Shown here: positions 17,839 to 24,213 of the stretch, piece after piece
Position numbering within the stretch: the first letter of the stretch is position 1
Layout: each line of letters begins with the position of its first letter
Virus record (IMG/VR): IMGVR_UViG_3300042937_000242
Location: 1 to 29,892 of that record
DNA length: 29,892 nucleotides
From: a virus
Strand: one strand, 5' to 3'
The notes under the pieces: generated by a model
The model's database searches: none
Seen by the model: the letters and a program-made list of their open reading frames with translations, nothing else
Told to the model about the DNA's origin: nothing
Translations under genes and position numbers: made by a program

Positions 17839-17861
17839 AATGCTCTCTAATGGTTCGGCGT
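17839..17861 (+). repeat. 23-base block, copy 2
   Basis: One mismatch to copy 1 (T to C at the seventh base). It is followed by A/T-rich sequence that leads to the 16-base motif. Confidence 0.65.
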
Positions 17862-17928
17862 GAAAATGTTTAGAATGTATCCTAATTGTAAAATTAATAT
17901 TAAAGTAATAAAATTGGATTTATTGTTC

Positions 17929-17944
17929 TTTGCGGCGGCCAATC
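17929..17944 (+). repeat. Intergenic 16-base motif, copy 2
   Basis: TTTGCGGCGGCCAATC, the same as 16962-16977. It lies about 35 bases before an extended -10 box. Confidence 0.6.
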
Positions 17945-17977
17945 ACATTTAAAAGAATAGATTAGATTGTTACTTTC

Positions 17978-17986
17978 TGATATAAT
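17978..17986 (+). promoter_or_regulatory. Extended -10 promoter TGATATAAT
   Basis: A perfect TATAAT with TG one base upstream; no clear -35, as expected for an extended -10. The start would lie about 20 bases before the ribosome site of the 55-aa gene and would drive the long rightward operon. Confidence 0.55.
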
Positions 17987-18014
17987 TGGTTACTATTACT
18001 TACAGGAGGATAAT

Positions 18015-18182
18015 ATGCCTAAAAAGAAGATTAAAGTTTGTGAGTCTTGCGGGAAACCAAAGGTAACTGAAGAGATGAACGCCTTTAAAGCAGTACAAGA
18101 AGTCATGCAGTATATTAGAATCAATGACAACAGTCCATACATGGTAGAAGAACTGCCACTCTACGAAGGGAAGATAGCATGA
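18015..18182 (+). CDS. Small CxxC protein, 55 aa, first gene of operon
   Basis: It starts MPKKKIKVCESCGKPKVTEE, with one CxxC knuckle, then a helix (MNAFKAVQEVMQYIRI) and an acidic end. A single knuckle could make a zinc site only as a dimer or with a partner. AGGAGG five bases before the ATG is the strongest ribosome site in the window. Its stop overlaps the next ATG (ATGA), starting a chain of coupled genes. Confidence 0.75.
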   Translation: MPKKKIKVCESCGKPKVTEEMNAFKAVQEVMQYIRINDNSPYMVEELPLYEGKIA

Positions 18183-18271
18183 GTTTAAATGAAGTCGTTA
18201 CATGGTTAGATTTATTTATTTTATTTAATACTTATTTGTTTGTTAGAATTATAGGGATGTTATTATCATGA
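18179..18271 (+). CDS. Tiny membrane peptide, 30 aa
   Basis: The product starts MSLNEVVTWLDLFILFNTYL and is one hydrophobic helix with a single Arg near the end. Start and stop both overlap the neighbours as ATGA, which makes translation by re-initiation likely. A chance frame is possible, but three consecutive ATGA junctions are unlikely by chance. Function unknown. Confidence 0.6.
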   Translation: MSLNEVVTWLDLFILFNTYLFVRIIGMLLS

Positions 18272-18363
18272 TTAATGAGATTGTATTTATGAGTGTTATG
18301 TTTGCGGCAATTGCAATAACTATTAAAGGTGTATGCGGGATTGCAGGGAAGTTAATTAAATGA
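18268..18363 (+). CDS. Tiny membrane peptide, 31 aa
   Basis: MINEIVFMSVMFAAIAITIK followed by a Gly/Cys turn and a basic end (GKLIK). One transmembrane helix, with the positive end probably in the cytoplasm. It overlaps both neighbours as ATGA. Together with the previous peptide it could form a small membrane pair; this is inference. Confidence 0.6.
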   Translation: MINEIVFMSVMFAAIAITIKGVCGIAGKLIK

Positions 18364-19004
18364 ACTATTTAAATTTAAATATACCTACGTTCCTTGCCTA
18401 CCTTGACACAGGGTTCTTGTACAACGAGGAACCTAACCATAAGAATGATGCAGTGCCAGTTGAAGTATTTAATTTTACTTCTATACCACAACGCTGTGGT
18501 TTGTTTAGCGTCATGACTGAGTGGGGAACACAGCACGCAAGAGTGCCTATCCATTACCTACGCGCAACACCAGATGCTACAACAGCTTACCCATTGGACT
18601 GGTTGCAGCTTTGGGATAACATGTCATACTACGCAAGTGCCGGCATCTATGACTACCTGAAGAACAGAACAGCTATGATAATGTTAAAGGATAAGACCAG
18701 ACACAAGGCTAAGTACATGTTTACTATTGACTGGTGCCTTGGACCACAATACCATGCAGGATATGGTGAGATGGCAGCAGGACACAAGTGTGCACACGTC
18801 TTTGAGGGTGAAGGTGGACAGTTCTTCATGCAGCCAAACAACAGAGTGCTGTGGTTAGATGGTGGTGCATGGATTAGTAAAGAGTTAACCAAGCCAGACT
18901 GGAAAGTCTTTGGCTTAGAGTTTAGCTGTGAATCTACTGGCTCACGTTGGGTATCAGAATCAGATGAAGAATTATATTTTTACGACTTTAAGGAAAAGCC
19001 ATGA
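18360..19004 (+). CDS. Unrecognised protein, 214 aa
   Basis: It starts MNYLNLNIPTFLAYLDTGFL. The protein is rich in aromatic residues (many Trp, Tyr, Phe) and mixed alpha/beta, with notable stretches RCGLFSVMTEWGTQHARVPI, YPLDWLQLWDNMSYY and MFTIDWCLGPQYHAGYGEM. It looks like a compact soluble enzyme or sugar-related protein. No catalytic motif is recognised. It overlaps the glycosyltransferase gene by ATGA, so a role in the same surface-modification pathway is plausible. Confidence 0.75.
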   Translation: MNYLNLNIPTFLAYLDTGFLYNEEPNHKNDAVPVEVFNFTSIPQRCGLFSVMTEWGTQHARVPIHYLRATPDATTAYPLDWLQLWDNMSYYASAGIYDYLKNRTAMIMLKDKTRHKAKYMFTIDWCLGPQYHAGYGEMAAGHKCAHVFEGEGGQFFMQPNNRVLWLDGGAWISKELTKPDWKVFGLEFSCESTGSRWVSESDEELYFYDFKEKP

Positions 19005-20119
19005 AAGTTGCAGTAGTCTCGATAGCTAAGAACGAAGAACAGTTTGTTAAACGATGGAAGGAATCTGCTCAAGATGCTGATGCATTATATATTCTTGATA
19101 CTGGGAGCAGTGATAATACTGTTTCAATAGCTAAGGAGTTAGGAATCAATGTTCATGAAGCTGTTATTACACCTTGGCACTTTGCTAATGCTCGTAATCA
19201 TCTTCTTGATTTATTGCCTGATGATGTAGATTGGATTATTAACTTAGACCTTGATGAAGTTTTGGTTGATGGTTGGCGCGCCGAACTGGAAAAGGTTCCT
19301 AACGATGGGTCAATCACTAGACCAAGATACAACTACACATGGTCGTGGAATCCAGATGGCACACCTGGACTTCAATACAATGGTGATAAGATTGTTCGTA
19401 GACATAGTCACCGCTGGAAGGGTGCCTGCCATGAGGTTAATATAACCCAACCAGGCTATGAAGAAAACCAAATCTTTTGTGGTGTTAAAATAGAACAGTA
19501 TGCTGACAACAGTAAGCCACGCAGTTCATACCTACCTTTGCTAGCATTAGACGTTGAAGAGGACCCGCACAACGACCGTAACCGTCACTACTATGCTCGA
19601 GAGTTGTTCTTTCATGGGCAGATAGAGGAATCAATCAAGCATTTCAAGCATCATATCACCATGCCTGAAGCTAAATGGGATGCCGAACGCGCATGGTCAA
19701 TGAGATACCTAGCTAAGATGATACCAGCTGAGCGTGAAGCATGGTTGCTTAGAGCATGTGCTGAGTATCCTCATGGTCGTGAGCCTTGGTTTGATTTGTG
19801 TCAATACTATTATGAGAAACAGAACTTTGCTGGTTCTTATTTTGCGGCCAACAAAGCATTAGATATTAAAGTAAAACAGGGATTATATCTTAATGAACCT
19901 GAACCATGGGGATGGAAACTACATGATGCGTTCGCTGTAGCAGCTTATAATCTTAATCAAGACTTTTATGCTTATGTGCATGGATGTATTGCTTTAGATT
20001 TAAATCCAACTGATGCTCGATTACAGAAGAACGTTGAGTTTTATACTGAGCGTGTTCCAGAACAATATAGAGCAAACTACAAAGAGATAGCAAAAACTAT
20101 GGTGTCTCATGCACACTGA
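19001..20119 (+). CDS. Family 2 glycosyltransferase, 372 aa
   Basis: It transfers a sugar from a nucleotide donor. The GT-A fold is evident: VAVVSIAKNEEQFVKRW (residues 3-19), the donor-binding DTGSSDNT (33-40), and the metal-binding DLD of NLDLDE (83-85). The later WKGACHEVNI is the acceptor-side motif of this family. The C-terminal third is helical, TPR-like (YYARELFFHGQIEESIKHF and following). The start overlaps the previous gene and the end overlaps the methyltransferase by 11 bases. Probably modifies a phage or host surface structure, or a virion protein. Confidence 0.9.
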   Translation: MKVAVVSIAKNEEQFVKRWKESAQDADALYILDTGSSDNTVSIAKELGINVHEAVITPWHFANARNHLLDLLPDDVDWIINLDLDEVLVDGWRAELEKVPNDGSITRPRYNYTWSWNPDGTPGLQYNGDKIVRRHSHRWKGACHEVNITQPGYEENQIFCGVKIEQYADNSKPRSSYLPLLALDVEEDPHNDRNRHYYARELFFHGQIEESIKHFKHHITMPEAKWDAERAWSMRYLAKMIPAEREAWLLRACAEYPHGREPWFDLCQYYYEKQNFAGSYFAANKALDIKVKQGLYLNEPEPWGWKLHDAFAVAAYNLNQDFYAYVHGCIALDLNPTDARLQKNVEFYTERVPEQYRANYKEIAKTMVSHAH

Positions 20120-20606
20120 AGCAATGTTTCATATCTTTAAATCTTTCCACGATTGGAGAGATGGTAGAAGTCATTTAAGAGTATTAGATATTGGTTCACT
20201 TGATATCAATGGTAGTATGCGCCCCATCTTCTATCCCTTTGCCGAGAAGTACATTGGCATAGATACACAAGATGGACCAGGTGTAGACATTGTGACGGAT
20301 GCCACAGAATATCTTAGTCCAGGCTATTTTGATGTCATCATATGTGCTGAGGTGTTTGAGCATACTCCTGATTGGAAAAAGATTATTAATAATTCTTATG
20401 TAAATTTAGTTGATGGCGGCATCTTTATCGCTACTATGGCAGGTGAGGGTAGATATCCACACTCGGCTATAGATGAGAACCCCATCAGAGAATGGGAACA
20501 CTACTCAAACATAGGCTGGTGGGAACTAGAGCAAGCCTTGAAAGCCTTTAAAACAAAGGAAGTTAATGTACTTGGCACCGATACACGATGCTATGCAGTA
20601 AAATAA
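20109..20606 (+). CDS. SAM-dependent methyltransferase, 165 aa
   Basis: A class I methyltransferase of the Methyltransf_11/12 kind. VLDIGS (25-30) is motif I, YIGIDTQDG (48-56) includes the ribose-binding acidic residue, and FDVIICAEVFEH (74-85) is motif IV to post-motif. The fold core is complete but short, with AGEGRYPHS and a final ALKAFKTKEVNVLGTDTRCY. Its partner glycosyltransferase overlaps it, so methylation of a sugar or lipid product is the best guess. DNA methylation is less likely since no NPPY-type motif is seen. Confidence 0.85.
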   Translation: MHTEAMFHIFKSFHDWRDGRSHLRVLDIGSLDINGSMRPIFYPFAEKYIGIDTQDGPGVDIVTDATEYLSPGYFDVIICAEVFEHTPDWKKIINNSYVNLVDGGIFIATMAGEGRYPHSAIDENPIREWEHYSNIGWWELEQALKAFKTKEVNVLGTDTRCYAVK

Positions 20607-20638
20607 TGTAAAGAAAATGCTATATAGATAGGAAGATA

Positions 20639-20800
20639 ATGTATTATCAGAAATTAGAAGAAGTAGATAAAGAGCTAGAAGCAATAGAAGCTTGGCAACG
20701 AGAGCAATTAAAGAAGCTTTATGCTAAGACCGAAAAGAAAATAAAGAAAACAATGGCTAAGTTGGCCATCCATATACCCGAGGAGTTTAAAACAAAATGA
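20639..20800 (+). CDS. Small coiled-coil protein, 53 aa
   Basis: MYYQKLEEVDKELEAIEAWQ leads into a long charged helix rich in Glu, Lys and Leu (REQLKKLYAKTEKKIKKTM) and ends IHIPEEFKTK. It has AGGAAG before the ATG and its TGA overlaps the holin-like start (ATGA). A short coil next to lysis genes could be a regulator of the holin, but that is inference. Confidence 0.7.
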   Translation: MYYQKLEEVDKELEAIEAWQREQLKKLYAKTEKKIKKTMAKLAIHIPEEFKTK

Positions 20801-21048
20801 AACAAGTAAAAGCAAGTCACGTAGATGCAGGTATCAAGGGATTGGCAGCTGGTGTAGTTAGCTATGCCGCTAACCAGTACGGTCTTAATGCAGAGTTAAC
20901 AGCAGCAATTATTCCAGCAGTTGTTGTTGCCTTGTCTTGGGTATCAACCAAGGTAGGCGATAAGAACACAGCTTTGTTTGTAAAGTTTGCAACAGAAGCT
21001 CTAGCTAAAGCACCAGCCAAGAAGGCTGCCGCAAAGAAGAAGGCATGA
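20797..21048 (+). CDS. Holin-like membrane protein, 83 aa
   Basis: It starts MKQVKASHVDAGIKGLAAGV. Two weakly to strongly hydrophobic segments (GLAAGVVSYAANQYGL and LTAAIIPAVVVALSWVS) are separated by a short turn, and the C-terminus is a run of Lys and Ala (APAKKAAAKKKA). That is the layout of many phage holins, which make the membrane hole that releases endolysin. It lies in the operon with the VanY-type endolysin. Holin identity by size, topology and place only. Confidence 0.65.
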   Translation: MKQVKASHVDAGIKGLAAGVVSYAANQYGLNAELTAAIIPAVVVALSWVSTKVGDKNTALFVKFATEALAKAPAKKAAAKKKA

Positions 21049-21293
21049 TGGATGATAAAGAAATAGCACTACGTTTGTTGCACTTAGTTGAAGAGAACTA
21101 TGACATCGATGCTGTTGTTGTCGACTACAAGAAGGCTTTAACTGCATTGACTGGCAACGTTGAGATTAAACAAGAAAGAGTTACAGGCGGACGTAAGATT
21201 CCTATTCTCTCGAATGATGAAATTCAAATAAGATTAAATGAGAAATTGCGTTCAGCTTCTGCTGTAACAACGAGTTCAGTAACGTCGTTCTAA
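21045..21293 (+). CDS. Unrecognised small protein, 82 aa
   Basis: It begins MMDDKEIALRLLHLVEENYD, then VVVDYKKALTALTG, and ends with a Ser/Thr-rich tail (SASAVTTSSVTSF). The first half is an acidic helix and the middle is basic (GGRKIPILSNDEIQIRL). There is no transmembrane segment. Its ATG overlaps the holin-like stop and its TAA overlaps the next ATG (TAATG). Function unknown. Confidence 0.65.
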   Translation: MMDDKEIALRLLHLVEENYDIDAVVVDYKKALTALTGNVEIKQERVTGGRKIPILSNDEIQIRLNEKLRSASAVTTSSVTSF

Positions 21294-21463
21294 TGTTAAA
21301 GAAGTTAATTAATATAACAGCCAGCCTGTCATTTACTTTGGCAGGTATGGTTGTTGTATTCATTACACTTAGTGGGGATACAAGAAGAATAGCTTTGATT
21401 TCTTCGGTGTCGGCATTACTAGTGCACTACACCTATGAAATTTTAAGGAGCGATAATGACTAA
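21293..21463 (+). CDS. Second holin-like protein, 56 aa
   Basis: MLKKLINITASLSFTLAGMV starts it. Two transmembrane helices (LSFTLAGMVVVFITL and IALISSVSALLVHYTY) are joined by a polar loop GDTRR; the ends are charged. This is a class II holin-like layout. It overlaps the upstream stop as TAATG. With the neighbouring 83-aa protein it may be a holin/antiholin pair. Confidence 0.65.
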   Translation: MLKKLINITASLSFTLAGMVVVFITLSGDTRRIALISSVSALLVHYTYEILRSDND

Positions 21464-21551
21464 GAAGTATCAACCTTCACATGATATAGATACTAAAGCA
21501 GGACGAAGGATTAATTGGAAGCGCGACTTGGCTATTGGTCAAGAGCGGTGA
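21456..21551 (+). CDS. N-terminal part of a frame-broken nuclease-like gene, 31 codons
   Basis: The frame starts MTKKYQPSHDIDTKAGRRIN with AAGGAG five bases upstream, and reads on to RDLAIG before a stop. The better continuation RDLAIG-(K)SGEDLFEEF is in the +1 frame, reached by dropping one base near 21540. With that, 21456-21909 gives exactly 150 residues. So this is the true start of the protein that follows, not a separate gene. Confidence 0.6.
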   Translation: MTKKYQPSHDIDTKAGRRINWKRDLAIGQER

Positions 21552-21909
21552 AGACTTGTTTGAAGAGTTTATTAAATCATTAGATGATGCTGACTTTGAA
21601 ATCAAGCGCGACATGTATCGTAACGGGCGCATGGTTGTAGAAGTAGAACAAAAGCCTAAAGATAAAGACTGGAAGCCATCAGGTTTAGCTGTAACTAAAG
21701 CTAAGTATTGGGTCTACATGTTCAGCGCAGATGCATACGCAGTGATTGAAGTTGCAAGACTAAAGAAATATTTAAAGATTAATAATAAGATTCCATTGAA
21801 AACATTTGCACCATACAGTGCTAACCCAACCAAGGGTTATTTGTTGATGGAAGAAGATGTAGTTAAACTCATGAGCTCAGAGCTCTACGACACCAAGGAG
21901 AAGAAATGA
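21535..21909 (+). CDS. Nuclease-like protein (PD-(D/E)XK pattern), main part
   Basis: The pattern GEDLFEEFI, then FEIKRDMYRNG and MVVEVEQKPK, then WKPSGLAVTKAKYWVYMF fits a PD-(D/E)XK nuclease core: Glu, then an acidic residue, then ExK/ExQ, with a following SG(L/I)..T.A...(V/F) block common in phage homologues. The 24-residue charged tail ends SSELYDTKEKK. A TTG at 21535 is the only local start and lacks a ribosome site, so the real N-terminus is the 31-codon frame upstream. Its end overlaps the endolysin ATG (ATGA). Confidence 0.6.
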   Translation: MVKSGEDLFEEFIKSLDDADFEIKRDMYRNGRMVVEVEQKPKDKDWKPSGLAVTKAKYWVYMFSADAYAVIEVARLKKYLKINNKIPLKTFAPYSANPTKGYLLMEEDVVKLMSSELYDTKEKK

Positions 21910-22274
21910 AACTGCCAATTAAAGATGTAGTATTATGCTCGCACCTAAAGAATGCTAAGCCAGGCCAGTTGGCTGAAGCTAAGCTGCGTAAGATTGAAGG
22001 TGGCGGCAAGCTTCACCATTGTGCAGCAGATGCATACGAAGCTATGGATGCTGCAGCAAAAGCAGAAGGAATAGAATTAAAGCCAACAAGTGCAGGTGAT
22101 ACTTACCGTACACTAGCAGCCCAGCTCGCTGGCTTTAACCAACGCTACCAGTTGGAGCCTATCGAAGGACAAAGTACCAGGACATATGAAGGTAAGAAAT
22201 GGTATTTGAAGAAGGGGATGGCTCCACTGGCTGCGCCAGGTACTAGTAAACATAACTTACGGAATTGCCGTTGA
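21906..22274 (+). CDS. VanY-type endolysin, N-terminal part (frame-broken)
   Basis: A D-alanyl-D-alanine carboxypeptidase-type peptidase that cuts cell-wall peptide bonds. This frame holds the front: HHCAADAYEAMDAAAK, then PTSAGDTYRTLAAQLAGF and APGTSKHN with the first zinc His of the SxHxxGxAxD motif. An extra T at 22257 or 22258 then turns the frame to a dead end (TTACGG, stop at 22274). Removing one base gives 178 residues to the stop at 22443. No signal peptide is seen, so release needs a holin, present upstream in this operon. Confidence 0.8.
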   Translation: MKLPIKDVVLCSHLKNAKPGQLAEAKLRKIEGGGKLHHCAADAYEAMDAAAKAEGIELKPTSAGDTYRTLAAQLAGFNQRYQLEPIEGQSTRTYEGKKWYLKKGMAPLAAPGTSKHNLRNCR

Positions 22275-22443
22275 CATTGCCAATGCCTCAGGTCCAAGAC
22301 TTGCGTGGCTAGTAAAGAATGCTCCTGAGTTTGGTTTCTCATGGGAAGTAGTGCCAGAAGAACCATGGCACATCCGTTACGTAGCAGGAGATGCTATACC
22401 AGCACGCGTTAAGGCGTGGAAAGACGCTCAGACAGCCTCCTAG
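22258..22443 (+). CDS. VanY-type endolysin, C-terminal part in shifted frame
   Basis: The frame reads YGIAVDIANAS, then PEFGFSWEVVPEEPWHIRYV. Together with SKHN just upstream this completes the zinc site: His (SKH), Asp (AVD) and His (PWHIRY), all with family spacing. The tail ends AWKDAQTAS. It cannot start on its own since the first catalytic His lies in the other frame. If the shift is real, the enzyme is dead unless ribosomes shift frame. Confidence 0.75.
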   Translation, partial: YGIAVDIANASGPRLAWLVKNAPEFGFSWEVVPEEPWHIRYVAGDAIPARVKAWKDAQTAS

Positions 22444-22478
22444 AGGCCTCTCAGGGCATTATAGAATGATGTGTCCTG

Positions 22479-22871
22479 ATGTGGTTTGTGACTGTAACTA
22501 AAACTATGGACTTTAACAATAAAGAAATACCTTTAACCTTTGACGAGCTAAGTCATTTAGTTCCAGCCGGCGTACCGGATAATCCATTCCAAGCTTTAAT
22601 GGAGACTGCTCCCGGTGGCAATGTGCCTTTATCATATGAAGAGATAATAGATTTTAAAGAAGCTATTATTGATTGCATTGATATGTTGTCTGAACAAGAT
22701 AGATTTATTATTGATGCTGTAACTTATGAGCGTGTTACTTTTGCGGAACTTGGTTCTCGCTTAGGCGTATCGTCTGTGCATGCATGGAGACTTTACAATG
22801 GTGCATTGAAGAACTTGAAACAGATTATGAGTATGCATGATGTATTCACAGATAGGTTTGACTTTGAATAA
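22479..22871 (+). CDS. Sigma-factor-like (region 4 helix-turn-helix) protein, 130 aa
   Basis: The C-terminal half, LSEQDRFIIDAVTYERVTFA followed by ELGSRLGVSSVHAWRLYNGA and LKNLKQIM, is a sigma-70 region 4 pattern: a helix with DRFIID, then E(L)G..LGVS...(R)..(A)L..LK. The N-terminal half is acidic and not recognisable as region 2. It could redirect host polymerase to late promoters or act as a regulator. ATG at 22479 is the first start, while the next at 22506 (MDFNNKEIPL) is also possible; neither has a strong ribosome site. Confidence 0.7.
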   Translation: MWFVTVTKTMDFNNKEIPLTFDELSHLVPAGVPDNPFQALMETAPGGNVPLSYEEIIDFKEAIIDCIDMLSEQDRFIIDAVTYERVTFAELGSRLGVSSVHAWRLYNGALKNLKQIMSMHDVFTDRFDFE

Positions 22872-23139
22872 TGATTGGGCACACCGAGTCTTTTCTTCTG
22901 CGGAACTAGAAGAGTTTGAATTAACATCTGAAAAGATTGTTTACAATGCAGAGAATGGTGTTGTATTAAACTTGGGCTTGTCTAACAATACTTGTATTGA
23001 TGTTGTGCGCAACTGGGGTAAAGCTCATGCTGGTGATACAAATGCTCAGAACTTTATGCTTGAATTCTTTGATGGCTTTGTAGAATACATTGAAGATTAT
23101 TTAATTGAAGAGGGAATTAACTTTACAGACGAACAGTAG
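22837..23139 (+). CDS. Unrecognised acidic protein, 100 aa
   Basis: The core FSSAELEEFELTSEKIVYNA is followed by VVLNLGLSNNTCIDVVRNWG and an acidic helical end (FFDGFVEYIEDYLIEEGIN). It overlaps the sigma-like gene end by up to 35 bases. The start is unclear: ATG at 22837, or TTG at 22858 or 22864 nearer the conserved-looking NNDWAHRVF. Many acidic residues and few basic; function unknown. Confidence 0.65.
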   Translation: MMYSQIGLTLNNDWAHRVFSSAELEEFELTSEKIVYNAENGVVLNLGLSNNTCIDVVRNWGKAHAGDTNAQNFMLEFFDGFVEYIEDYLIEEGINFTDEQ

Positions 23140-23158
23140 CCTGTTATAATATTTACAT

Positions 23159-23740
23159 ATGAAGAAAGAAACTAAATATTATACATGTCGTGCTTGCAGT
23201 GCAAGTTTTAACCATACCATCAGGCAAGGTAGAGACCCGCAGTACTGCTCTGATGACTGCAGAGGCAAGAGCATAGACAAGACAGCAAAGCCAACGATAT
23301 GGCATTTGAATTGCAAGGCCTGTAAAAAAGATTGGTCAATGGAACGCGTCAAACAAAGTGGACGCAAGCCACACTTCTGCCCTGACTGTTATGATGTAGC
23401 TAGTAAAGAACGTCATAATAAAAGACAGAAGGAACGTGACAGAAGTTATGTTCCTAAAAAAGAACGTGCTATAACTGAACAAAAGATGATTAAGTGGATA
23501 CCATTTGAACCATTGATAAAAGTATTATTACAAGGTCATATTAAAGATGAAGACTGGGCTGTTGTAGATTCACGTGACCGCAGCACAACAACGTACATGG
23601 CAAACAAATTAGGTTTGCAATACAGTTCTATGTCTCGTTACTTAGAACCAGGTGCAAAGATTAACGCATACAAAGCTGATGAGTTTGCTATCCGTTTGCG
23701 GAATGCACCCTATACTTATCTGGGGAATGGATTTCTATAA
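23159..23740 (+). CDS. Double zinc-ribbon DNA-binding protein, N-terminal part (frame-broken)
   Basis: Two four-Cys ribbons stand in series: YTCRACSASF...QYCSDDC (residues 8-35) and LNCKACKKDW...HFCPDC (about 50-77). A basic linker (KERHNKRQKERD) follows, then a helix-turn-helix-like region (TTTYMANKLGLQYSSMSRYL). After DEFAIRL the present frame gives RNAPYTYLGNGFL and stops, but the +1 frame gives GMHPILIWGMDF, the expected continuation. Dropping one base (C23699) gives 253 residues to 23921. Probably a transcription or replication regulator. Confidence 0.75.
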   Translation: MKKETKYYTCRACSASFNHTIRQGRDPQYCSDDCRGKSIDKTAKPTIWHLNCKACKKDWSMERVKQSGRKPHFCPDCYDVASKERHNKRQKERDRSYVPKKERAITEQKMIKWIPFEPLIKVLLQGHIKDEDWAVVDSRDRSTTTYMANKLGLQYSSMSRYLEPGAKINAYKADEFAIRLRNAPYTYLGNGFL

Positions 23741-23921
23741 ACTTGAGGTAGTTGACTTTGAGGTAGGGGAGAGACAGCGTGCGGCTTCACGTAAGTCCAT
23801 GGCGCTAGCCCGTGAGCGTCGTATAGATGCTTTGCTGCAGCAAGGTTACAGTCGAGAGTTAATAACAAAGGGAGGTCACCTCCGCAAACGCGACGTACCA
23901 TCTCACGATGACCAGAGTTAA
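23700..23921 (+). CDS. Zinc-ribbon protein, C-terminal part in shifted frame
   Basis: GMHPILIWGMDFYKLEVVDF continues the HTH of the upstream frame; then comes a basic helix (GERQRAASRKSMALARERRI) and a polar end. Hydrophobic-IWG-aromatic after (L)GMHP is a common close of such phage DNA-binding domains. It could also start at ATG 23703 or 23727. This whole segment lies antisense to the lysozyme gene on the minus strand. Confidence 0.5.
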   Translation, partial: GMHPILIWGMDFYKLEVVDFEVGERQRAASRKSMALARERRIDALLQQGYSRELITKGGHLRKRDVPSHDDQS

Positions 23922-24177
23922 TTTGTAACAAGCCTGAGTCCCAACTCTTATTTCTATTTAGGTGATAAATCATTTCACCTTTTTCATTCCACGTAGCATT
24001 AATTGCTTTGATGCGGCATCTTGATTCACGCCAAGCAATATAACTAAACTCTTTTACTGGCAGGCCAGCAGCTTTAATAGCGGGTTCCCACTTAGGGCAA
24101 CTCTTGCTTTCAGCTGAGGCCGGCGATGGGAATAACATTAATAAAGATATGGCAATAGCCAATATAAGCTTACGCAA
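23716..24177 (-). CDS. SLT/lysozyme-like muralytic protein with signal peptide, 153 aa
   Basis: Residues 1-22 (RKLILAIAISLLMLFPSPAS, then AE) form a signal peptide, so the enzyme is exported. The domain has FSYIAWRESRCRIKAINATW with the catalytic-type Glu in RES, DSGLLQINS (the GLxQINS motif), then VCGG, CNLAAAKHLYDAHGLAPW. These are hallmarks of lytic transglycosylase/lysozyme folds. The start is TTG with AAGGAG seven bases upstream. The last 25 residues (YVKPHAVSPLPQS and on) look unstructured and are antisense to the zinc-ribbon gene. It may act in entry or lysis. Confidence 0.8.
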   Translation of the reverse strand: MRKLILAIAISLLMLFPSPASAESKSCPKWEPAIKAAGLPVKEFSYIAWRESRCRIKAINATWNEKGEMIYHLNRNKSWDSGLLQINSGHREMVRRVCGGDLPLLLTLDCNLAAAKHLYDAHGLAPWTYVKPHAVSPLPQSQLPQVYRNPFPR

Positions 24178-24213
24178 TAGTTTTCTCCTTGTTAGGGGTT
24201 TATAATGAGAAGA

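Larger units (their letters stand above)
17649..18014 (+). other. Non-coding stretch with hairpins and duplicated blocks
   Basis: No gene is seen. It holds a bulged hairpin at 17671-17706 (ACCCAAAGGCA with TGCTTTGGGGT), a compact hairpin at 17726-17740 (CCAGCC, loop GAA, GGCTGG), two copies of a 23-base block 88 bases apart, the second 16-base intergenic motif and an extended -10 promoter. Confidence 0.6.

Noticed and set aside
15945-18014. tRNA genes in the non-coding stretch
   Set aside because: No cloverleaf with a T-arm GGTTCRA-type word and acceptor pairing could be formed; hairpins here do not fit tRNA spacing.
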